64,000 nt of DNA from assembly GCA_033439255.1 (NCBI GenBank), contig CM065880.1, positions 3,596,001 to 3,660,000 on the forward strand, read 5' to 3'. The position numbers were made by a program, and so were the translations under genes. The notes under the pieces are model-generated. The model ran no database searches. It had not been told where the DNA came from and was given only the letters and a program-made list of their open reading frames with translations. This document shows, in pieces, positions 54,801-64,000 of the stretch (within the stretch, counting starts at the first letter, position 1; the number at the start of each line of letters is the position of its first letter). The DNA is from Hericium rajendrae (lineage: Eukaryota > Basidiomycota > Agaricomycetes > Russulales > Hericiaceae).

Positions 54801-56905
54801 CCCAATGGGGAGCAGATAGTCTCCTGCTCAGATGATCATACCATCCGTCTGTGGGATGTGAAGACAGGTTCACACCTGCAAACTCTCAGTGGCCATTCCA
54901 GCCGGGTCTATGGTGTGGCATTCTGTCCAAGTGGGTGCAAAATTGTATCACGCTCTGCATCAGAAATCATCATATGGGATTCTGTGACTGGAGGCCTTTT
55001 GGACCTGTGCAGTACAGAGAACCAAGTAAATTCTGGATGGATAGTGCCTGCTATAGCATGGTCTCCTAAAGGACAATTTGTTGGCTCTGGCTTTGGCTTT
55101 GGCAATGGCATCATAATCTGGGATGTGACAAGAGAAATGCGTCAATTTATGCAGCCACTGTTCTTGTTTGAAGATCATTCTCAGGTATCATCCATCATCT
55201 TCTCTCATGATGATTCACTTGTTATATCATGCTATATAAATGGCAAGTGTATAGTGTGGCACCTCCAGAATGTGTCCCTCACTTGGAGCTTCTCATATAA
55301 GGATCCAGCATATTCAGTTGCTCTGTCACATGATGACAAAACTGTTGCAGTTGGCTATAGGAATGGAGTTATTGCACTGTGGGACATGGAACATCAGAGG
55401 TGCATTCACAAGTTGCAAGGTCATAAGGGCATAATCTGGTCCATGGATTTCTTGAAAGATGATCAGATTTTGGTATCTGGGTCAATGGACAATATGATCT
55501 GTCTATGGTCTGTCAAGAATGGTGCTCAGCTTGTTGTATTAAAAGGACACTCAGATCAGGTTTGTTATCATTTTCTGACTTACTTGTTGACACATTTTTT
55601 CAATGCTAAGTCTATCATTGTCAGGTCTGCTCTATACAATTCTCTTCAGATGGCAACCTCATATGCTCTGGTGGCTCAGACCAAACTGTTCGCATTTGGG
55701 AGTGGAAAGATATGATTTCAGCCACATGCCAGAGTCATTTGAATGCCTCATTGATCCCTTGGACCAGCTTTAGACATCCACATGATCACTTCAATATTGG
55801 TAAAATAAAAAATTACCCACCTTTCTCAGTTCAGATTGAACTATATTGGACATATTTCAGCTCAAGTGATCATGATTCTAGTGATCTGTTTATGGTGGCA
55901 TTGTCAGGTGACGGTACTATCCTAGCCACTAGCTCTATGAATGGGACAATCTGTCTATGGGATACATCTACTGGCACTCAAATTCAGACACTGTCTGGCC
56001 ACAGGAGCCTTGTCAGCTTTATTGCATTCTCACCTAGCAGAAAGCAGCTCTCATCAGCAGGGTATGGAGACCACACAGTTCGGGTCTGGAATGTGAAGAC
56101 AGGCCAATGTGATCAAGTGTTTGAGGGCCACACCAAATCAGTCCAGATGGTTACCTATGCTTATGATGAACATAGGCTTGTGTCATGTTCCAGAGATGGA
56201 AGCATTCATCTTTGGGATACTTTGGCAAAAGAAAAAGTGGTGCATTCTTCAGGCAAGATCCTGTATCACAATGTTGCAGAGGAAATCTCCACTATATCTG
56301 TCTCACCAAACAAACAACATGTCCTCTTTGGAACTTGGACATATATCAGGCTTCTTGACATGACAATGGGAGCTGTGTTGTGGAAGTGCCAGTCAGCAGT
56401 GGACAGGATCATAGCATTGTCATTCTCAAGTGATGGAAGCCGTATTTTATCTGGAGATGAGGAGGGCTGCATTTGTCTGTGGGACACAGCCCTGGCATTG
56501 TCACATAGAGACAAGGATGCTTTGCTGGAAGAATTCCATGCACCCCACACATTTGATCACATATCATTCTCTGCAGACCAGAAAAGTGTTGTCTCTGATA
56601 CGAGCTTTCATCTCATCAATGCTAGAGAGCACTGGCCACACTGTGTCTCTGTCAAGGACCATCAAGGATCATTGACACCTCTGCCAGTCTATCTTCTTTT
56701 TGCTGACTGGATTTGGTGTGCAGGCCCTGAAGGTGAGAAGCGGATATGTTGGATTCCAGCAGAATATCGAACCAGGCATTTGCGAACATTTCCCCTACAG
56801 ACTCAAATGGCTGTCTTCCAGAGTAAGATTGCATTTAAGACAGATAGCGGATGCACAGTCTTGGTTGATCTCTCGAATTGCACCAATGTTACTGAGCTAC
56901 TATAG
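51863..56905 (+). CDS. NACHT-WD40 (NLR-like) receptor, complete
   Basis: Nine exons: 51863-52072, 52128-52267, 52326-52464, 52518-52553, 52602-52697, 52763-54415, 54474-54638, 54681-55559 and 55625-56905; total 1532 aa, frames continuous. The N-terminal about 220 residues form the helical fungal NLR N-terminal region (VLKATKEASPAFPPLQGVAGGILAIKDVLE-like helices). NACHT follows: P-loop LEGQAGMGKST (about 53010-53045), Walker B CAVIIDALDECKDD (about 53320-53360), sensor-type FFITSRP. A winged-helix/linker region precedes 13 or so WD40 blades. Such STAND proteins oligomerise on ligand binding and act in fungal allorecognition and immunity in the cytosol. The third exon join (52268-52325) uses a weak donor, so an indel there is the alternative. 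The WD40 half is strikingly poor in CpG compared with its NACHT half and with the paralogue at 1-2517. Confidence 0.88.
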
Positions 56906-57600
56906 TTGCACTAGTTCAGGCACAGACTGCCTTCCTCACCTTACATTCACATGCTGTGTTTTATGTTGTGCCTCCACAGAATCCCAGATGTAATTGCACG
57001 AGTCCTGCACAATCAAGATTGACCAGAAACAATCTAATTAAGAAGCGACAAGCCAATACTTAGTGTCACTACGCAATCACAGAAATAAAGGACAAGGATG
57101 TGTGTGTACTCATAAACCTGTGCCACGGGAAGCAGACAATGGGCGTATCAAGTGCTGGATGAAGCATGGATGACTCACACCAGGGCTGCAGCATCTGGAT
57201 AGAGTCTGTGAGCGATGACATACTGATAGTCAAGCAGACAGGCGTACGTACCATATCTACCTAGCATGCATGTTCACCAGGAACTGCATGAACTCTCTAC
57301 ATGCACTTATGTTCACATCGATTAGCCATAAGTAAGAACCTAAATATGCATCATGGTAGTGGCTGCCGGCAGAGAATGAGTGAAAGGGCAAGGGCGATGT
57401 GCAGCGCGCTGTCAGAGGCTGCGAGAAAAATGAGTACTTACCAGAAAAATGAGAAGTCTGTCTCTAGAATCAATTGGCAAAGCTTGCGAGTGTTTCATGG
57501 ATCCTGATGTTTTTTTCAGTGACCTGGCCTTTGCCATTGCAGGGCAAGAACATGATGGTTGGTGACAGAGAAACTGCATAAGTCAAGCACACGACCACGA
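56906..57600. other. 3' flank of NLR gene, no gene supported
   Basis: The first about 90 bp align to the 3' flank of the left NLR paralogue. The rest, up to the ABC pseudogene, shows no supportable frame. Confidence 0.5.
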
Positions 57601-57729
57601 GGTCCGCATCCACGTTTCCTAGGTGCAACGGTCACAGAGGCAGAATGCAGCTGCGGGCGTGGTCTCAAGTCCTGTAGAGGGCGAGCGCGCGGGCGTCGGA
57701 GGGCCTCTCAGAGCGTGAGATCAGCGCGC

Positions 57730-60700
57730 ACGGCACGGCGAAATGGAACGAGGAAGCTGACGTCGAGAAGATCTTCAACTACAATCAGTTTATCGCTATA
57801 GCTCGAAGGCCAGTAGGCAGGTGGGCGATTCGATTCAATAATTTCCGGCGGCGCCTGCGGAAGATCAAGGTACTCGACAACACGTTCGACAGAACTGCGA
57901 CGAGATGGCCTCTGATTAGAAGCATTAGGGACCAGGCAGAAGGGATAACATACTTCAGATCGAGCTCAAGCTCAGTCCAGAATCGACATGTCCAGTAGAT
58001 GTTGGAGGTGAAAGCCATAGCAGATGTGATACACAACCCGACTGTTCCTGAGCTGATGGACTCCACCAATGCGAGAAAAGTCGTCAAGAGTACGGCAAGA
58101 GCACCAAGCACGTCGAAGTTGAGCATCAACCAGCGGCTCGTCATCCAGAAATTATACCACATCTGTGGAAGGAACCGCCTTCAGCCTGTAGCACGCGTAC
58201 ATAGGGCACTACATACTTTGATAGCCAGGTCGATCCTGCCATGAAGGCCGTCGAGAAAACGCTGCTCCGCAGAGAAGGCGCGCACGGTCATCGATACCTT
58301 CGACCAATTCACTAAATTCGGAGAATATCAGCGAGCGTGCGTTGGACTCCATGCGTCGCAAGTCACGACCCGTGTTGACATATCCGGTGCCGAGCTTGTG
58401 ATACGCCAGACTGATGATAAATGCGGGGATCAAGAACACTGGAAAGACGATGCTATACAAAGGATGAGAATGACTCTGAAATCAGAACGAAACAACGAAC
58501 GTGACAGTAAAGACAGAAGCCGCAAAGGTAGCAAGAGAGCTGTTGACTTTGTGCAAGGACGAGGCGAGCGACGAATCGATGGTCTCGACGTCCTGGGACT
58601 GCTGATTAGCACAAATGCAAGAGTTCAAGCCTACAGTTTCCGACTAACTTTACTAAACCGATTGAGCATTTGGCCTATACAGTTCAAAAATTAGAATATC
58701 TCAGACTAGAATGAAATGAGATTCTGCCGAGTACCTTGTGGAGTTGTGTCATGCCATCTCATTGCGGCGTGAACTACTGTTTCTGATAGTCTTCGGAATA
58801 ACATCTTTGACGCGTGAAGTGCGCCTGTGTATTGTACCAGTAGAAAGCATGTCCATCATCGCGATAGAGAGACCAATGGCAGCATAAACGCCGATGTAAA
58901 ACAGAAGAAGATCTTGGGCGCGGGGCAATTTCAAGAGGGTATGCAGGGAGCTGGTCGTACGAATTTCATGTACGGCTTGGGAGGTAAAGAGGCTGTCCAC
59001 TTGTTCGATAACAGAGAAACTTTCGAAGCTGCGGCCAGCGTTTGAATTATCGGCAGGATGGTACGCGTCACGCCATATCTGCAGACCGGTCAAGGCAGAG
59101 TCAGCATACCACAACCAGAGCCTAGGAACAGTTGATGTCACCTTAATCCAGACTTTCTCAGTCACGACGAGAACCTGCGATCAACGAAGTTCAGTTCAAA
59201 GTTAAATCTACAAATACAAAGGGATAGGTTACCTGAACCGTAACAATGATCAGGGCAAGGATAGCTCAAGTCAATAAGATCTTGTAACTGACATCAGAAT
59301 ACCGAAGGCCCGAAAGTTCCACCACTCACGAAGGTGTTCGTCCTTGAAGAGCTTCCTCGTAGCTTTCGTCTCGGTGGCTGGCTTGTCAACCTTTGGCTCC
59401 GAAATCAATTGCTTGGCATCGAGTTCCTTCGCTGCGACAGTCCGTTCTTTTTTCAAAGTTATAATTTCGGAGTCGTGGGCAATGTTGTCAAGAATTCCGC
59501 ATTTGCGAAGTTCGCTGACCTCGCCTTGAATATCAATGCGGCCATCTGGCATACGCACGAGGTAGGACGTTCCGGGAGGGACGAGCTCAACGTGATGAGT
59601 GACGAGAACCTGCACAGTGTAATGCTATGGAAAACTTGGACGTATAAATAAAAGACGACATACAACAGTACGATGAGCGAGCAGTGGACCGAGCAGTAAT
59701 TTCTCGAACAGAAATCGAGCCTTGCGGGTGTCCTGTTATCGCAAAAGAGTTCATGGTGTCGGCCATTCCAAAAGATTGACAACTTACCATGGCACTCAGC
59801 GGATCGCAGAACAAACTTGGCCGGAGCATAAACTGCTCGGGCAAGGGCGACTCTGAAGAGAAGATTAAGTACTGCCAATTTATAAGGTGCTCACTCGGCC
59901 GTACCTAGCTTTCTGTCCTCCGGAAAGGCCCACACCTCTATAGTGAAGTTAATGTCAGTACCATATCACCCGTCAAATGAGAGCTGGACGACCTAGCACC
60001 AATCTCAGTCTCATCTCCGTCCTCTAGCGTAGCCAAGTCGGGCTTCAACGCGCAGCACTCGACAACTTGATTGTACCTCTTCTCGTCATACGGATATCCG
60101 AACAGGATACTGTCCTTGATGGTTGGTGCCTCAACCATGGCGACTGCGCAGCGTAGGATATCGAGTGCCTCAAGCCATATTCATCCACGTTCAACGGATT
60201 CTTCGACATGATGATACGACCACTGAGAGTTGTAAGCTCCCCAAGAAGGGCCATCTCGACAGAAATAAGGGTTAGTCCACCATCCAGTCAGATTACAGGG
60301 TAATCAATACTCACTAACAGAGCTGTCTTCCCACTAGCAGTCGGACCAGTGACGACGGAGAGTTTTCCATCAGGAAACATCACAGAGATGTCGCGAAGTT
60401 CAAAGTGATGGTCATCCGCCTCGCTCGCGCTGACATTGACGGTCGTCGAGCACGTCTCCGCTTCCTCGTCCGCGCCGCTGCCATTATTCTTCGGTTGCGG
60501 CGCTTTGTCGTCCTGCTGATCGTCGGACTCTTTCTCCTCGACCTCATTCCAATTAAATGTGCCATTCTCAATACCGAAGCCCTTTGGCGTGTTACTGTCT
60601 GTTTCTGGCCCAGAGCGTGTTTTCTTGAGTGTGGAGACTTCCTCGTCGACTTCATCCTCATCTAGGAAGGTTGCGATACGGTCGAGGGCGACGCCAGCCT

Positions 60701-61760
60701 GAGAGATTCATTCACCAGTTGGGAATAGAGACTGAATGATGAGAAGACCACTTGCCTGCAGGACTTGGACGATCCATGATGGGACCGCGCTGAGCGGCCT
60801 CCGAATCATGTTGAACACGGCGATCGACTATTTCACGAGTCAAGCTCACGAACGCTCACGTCGAGGTATCGCAATACATACCGTGAATGCGATGGGAAGT
60901 GTGAGTGTATTGCCTTCCATCACGAATGCGAAGAACGAGATAACGGAGACGAGAGTTGGTGTTAACGACCATAGGACCGAGAACATCACGGAGTTCGTGC
61001 GAGGTGGTGGATTGAAAGTCGAATTATGCGGCTCGACAAGCATCTTTTTTCGTACCTTTGACCAACCACTTCAGCTCGAGCTCACGAACATCAAGTACGC
61101 GCTGGATGCAAAGAACTTGATGAATTTGACCTGCACATATATTGGCATCTCTGCGATGCCTGGGTGGAAGACTAGATAGAACTCACTGCTCTGATGAGCT
61201 CGTTGACAACGCCCATACGCTTGTCACGAACTGCCCTCACACCTTTCTGGATGCGCATACTACGGCGCGCAATGATGCTGTTCAAAGGCCAGCAGACGAT
61301 AAAGACTGCAAGCCCTGCGAAAGCGGACCATCTCAAGAGCCTGCGTCGTTTCGATCAGCAATGCTCGGACAGACCCGACCGACTACATACTCATAGAGGA
61401 ATACAGAAGCGATCACAAGTTCGAATGGCACTAGACAGACACAACGTCAGTATAAGGTGAATGCCCGTACCAGGAAAGACAAACTGACTGCCATAGACGA
61501 AATACAAAGAGGACACGGCTTGCGCGACCTACCCACAGAAAATTGCCACATCAACAATTTCGCGTCTGCGCAAGCATGGCGACGGCACGCACCGAGTTTG
61601 CATCGCCCGCCATCAGGTTCACGATTTTCCTGACATCCGCGCCCGCCTTAGATCCGTCCGAGCGAGGACTCGTCTCCAAGCCCATCTTTCTAGTTTGCGG
61701 CTGCGCTTCACCCCTGTCCCTGTGGGTGACGCCGGAGCACATATTGAAGTAGAGGGACAA
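57730..61760 (-). pseudogene. ABCC-type multidrug-resistance-associated ABC transporter pseudogene
   Basis: Minus-strand homology in correct order. TMD1 pieces include GADVRKIVNLMAGDA (about 61650) and WPLNSIIARRSMRIQKGVRA (about 61270). The NSVMFSVLWSLTPTLVSVI piece lies at about 60960. The NBD1 Walker A GPTASGKTAL is at about 60350-60321 and LSGGQ at about 59928-59913. THHVELVPPGTSYLVRMPDG (about 59600), the TMD2 VWIKV...GVYAAIGL (about 59160-58870) and MTSRWLMLNFDVLGALAVLL (about 58150) follow. Lesions: a one-base loss in the loop after AAQSPW (about 60130), a deletion removing the two Asp of Walker B (about 59800), and truncation just inside NBD2 near 57750. The family exports conjugates and drugs across membranes with ATP. 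The missing TMD0 is the part found, as a separate fragment, at 13.55-26.24 kb. Confidence 0.85.
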
Positions 61761-61976
61761 ACATCTTTCAGCTCCTCATATTGGCGGGAAGTCAGGCGAA
61801 AGATGGTCTCCGGGTCCGGAACGCGACTACCGTCAGCGTCAAGTTCCATTTCTACCCAATCTGTATGGTCGGTTCGTGAGCCCCATTCTGATTTTGGCAT
61901 GATGTGAGAATTGAAGCTGGCAGGTTCACGGAGTTGTCGACGAAGATGAGAGTGGGATAGGGGGAGGCGAGTCCAA

Positions 61977-62004
61977 GGCGCCAAACTCCGGGCGCTTGTT
62001 ACTT
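61977..62004. repeat. Dispersed GGCGCC...GGGCGC hairpin motif, copy 3
   Basis: GGCGCCAAACTCCGGGCGC then TTGTTACTTTG; it lies at the 5' break of the ABC pseudogene and is followed by CTGTCAGTCG...GTCGACGGTCTACG as at copy 2. Confidence 0.55.
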
Positions 62005-62439
62005 TGCTTCCTGTTTGGGCGCTTCTGAGCGCGCATTTCTGTCAGTCGACTCGTCGACGGTCTACGGCTCTCTTCATGTCAAATAGCTCGCTTCTTCACG
62101 CACGTCGAATAGCTTTACAAGCGGGAGATTGCGGATGCAAGTGCACATCCACCGGCCGCATATTCAAAAGGTGCAGCAGATCCAGGAAGGGCCGACCGAC
62201 CGACTTACTGTATAACATCTTTTTCTTCCCAGTACCATGCAAACGCTAATCCGATCCAACCAGTCATTGCATTTGTAGGTATGTCCTATCTATTCCTCCC
62301 ATACTCTCATCCACAAGGCAAGGCCGCGCCCTCAGCACATATCACCCCAGCCCATATCACCCCAGCCATCGCGACCATGCGCGAGTCTTTCTGATCGGTG
62401 CTCACGCCCTCCAAGCGGGAAAACAACGACAAGGGGGGT

Positions 62440-64000
62440 GTACAAGTTTCGCTCATCTCCGTAGTTGGCAGCTGCGGAGTGGACTGTACGTGAGTACGGA
62501 CGCGGGCCTGCAGGTCGCCCGCGCGTGGCAGGTACGTAGATACGAATCAAGCACTGCATCTGCACCTGATGCTCGTATGCACCGCAGATCTACGTCCCGG
62601 ACCTCACACTCGTGACGGCTCCCCGCGCCATCGCGTGCATCCCTCCAAGCCATCTTTCCAAATGCCGACGGGCTCACGACAGGGCGGAATCGCAGAGGCT
62701 AGGCGCGCTGGGACTGAGGTTCGTCCGCACTGTCATATCAGCATGCCGCGTACATATCCTAAATCCTAGACGCGGGCGCTATCACATCGACGAAAGCCGA
62801 ACATCAATGCACCTTTGCGAGTCCCGGCGCATCGACGCCATCGCAGCGAAGAGCCGAGCAGCGCGCGTAATGCTATAACGAAGGCAGATTAAGGTGCGTC
62901 TGTACAATGCCCCCACTCATCAGCCTCAGCAACCTTCGCATATCCTCCCCAACTCCAGATGCAGACGTGGCAGCAGCCAGCAGGCCACATGCCGGCGTAT
63001 TGTGCGGGGATCGCCCCGCCAGATATGAATGTCCCTGCCCGGCGCGTGCATCGCCCGCCGTCGACTTCCCGCGCCGTGTCGACGCCATAACTGTCGCGAG
63101 AAGGACCTGTCAGTACCGCACGCCTTATTCATGGCTCGCCGTCCAGACCCCCATGACTATGGGCCCGCACCAGATCTTGATCAAGCCGGGATCGATGCGT
63201 GTGGCATGCGGCCCTTATTCCGTCGCGACATGGCAGAGTGGTATCTCCTTGGTCATGGTGGTCGCCATTTCTCGTCCTTCTTGCCCCCGGAAATGCGCAT
63301 ATCGAAGCTATGATATTTCGAGATCGCAGTCAATCCAGCACCATCGCGTGCGTAGGTCACCATCCGCGCATCGTGATTCCGTGCTGTGCTTATGCAGGTG
63401 CGCAGTTGTACAATCCAATAGGCCAATACACCATCGTCTGGATACATCCCTCTATTCAGATTCCTAGATGCTAATCCCGCGCGCCATATCGGACAGACAG
63501 ACGAAATCAAGTGCAGCCCAGACGCGCCTGCGTATACTTGTCGATCTCGGTCTGCGCATATGCGCTGCATTGAGCGCGTAAATAAGCAAGCGTGCCGAAG
63601 CTGTTCCCTGCCGCGCGATCATGCGTTCCAACACCCCGCGTCTTGTGCCGATCACCCTTCACTTCTCCTGCCCGGACGCCGTCGATCTTCATCTCGACAT
63701 GTTCACACGCATCGTCCGTTGTGATATACTCTATGCATGCATGCCAACGGTATGTATCTCCCGCGCATGTGTTCCAAGGAAGAACAGCTCCTGACTCCTA
63801 GAATCTGCCCATAGCCAGGCGTCTCTGGTCCTCCATTAGCTCAGGACGCACTTCTCCTTCTCCTCGGACGGGTTGCCTACGCCTTCTCTGTAATCTTCAC
63901 CGTCGTCGATACTGGCAAAATCACCCGGAGGCAAACACAGATGTTACCTGCATTGGGGTCAATTCTGGCTACGTTCGCAACGTCAAGTCATGGGTCCTTC
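62440..64000. repeat. Diverged repeat unit, copy at 62-64 kb
   Basis: Direct-orientation relative of 48250-49960, running to the right edge of the window. The best-conserved part is the last 200 bp (CCAGGCGTCTCTGGTCCTCC and following). No coding function recognised. Confidence 0.6.

Overview
The window looks like nuclear DNA of an Agaricomycete fungus, probably a polypore-type basidiomycete. Genes are cut by 45-70 nt GT-AG introns. NACHT-WD40 proteins, ABCC transporter remnants, a Ty3/gypsy element with antisense genes and several mushroom-specific multi-exon families are present. It is an accessory, transposon-dense region: almost every recognisable gene is mobile, paralogous or broken.

Layout. 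1-2517: 3' half of a NACHT-WD40 (NLR-like) gene. 4.8-9.5 kb: a mobile unit with an integrase-core transposase gene and a second co-oriented gene of unknown function. 10.1-13.5 kb: degenerate, partly tandem, intron-like repeats. 13.55-26.24 kb: the 5' part of an ABCC transporter gene, split by a 12,155-bp Ty3/gypsy element (1020-bp LTRs, 4-bp target duplication) that carries two spliced antisense genes between pol and the 3' LTR. 26.49-29.42 kb: a 2.9-kb LTR element with identical 151-bp LTRs, a primer-binding site, a polypurine tract and a 766-aa protein with no reverse transcriptase. 26.2-31.3 kb: an inverted-motif repeat array that flanks it. 31.5 kb: a MAP kinase kinase fragment. 33.2-47.5 kb: two large convergent genes, one a dioxygenase-like (TET/JBP-like) protein and the other a Cys-rich protein of unknown function. 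Each is interrupted inside a coding exon by a copy of the same 2.8-2.95 kb terminal-inverted-repeat element. 48-51.8 kb: decayed repeats with a second copy at 62-64 kb. 51.86-56.9 kb: a complete NACHT-WD40 gene, paralogous to the one at the left edge. 57.6-61.8 kb (minus): an ABCC transporter pseudogene.

The most promising new biology is (a) the paired TIR elements at 33876-36659 and 42425-45375. They share CATCTGARAA ends, AGCTAT-type subterminal arrays, a GC-rich core, a hairpin with a compensatory base change abutting a conserved 44-nt intron, a TATATAAG promoter and T-rich micro-exon-like segments. (b) The mini LTR element, whose single protein combines Gly-spaced Yae1-like helices with eight [TVA]Q-x-D/E motifs resembling dynein light chain LC8 ligands. 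(c) The antisense gene pair in the gypsy element, one encoding a Zn2Cys6-like cysteine cluster. Exon structures were assembled by eye from splice signals, frame continuity and, where possible, paralogue comparison. No searches were run.
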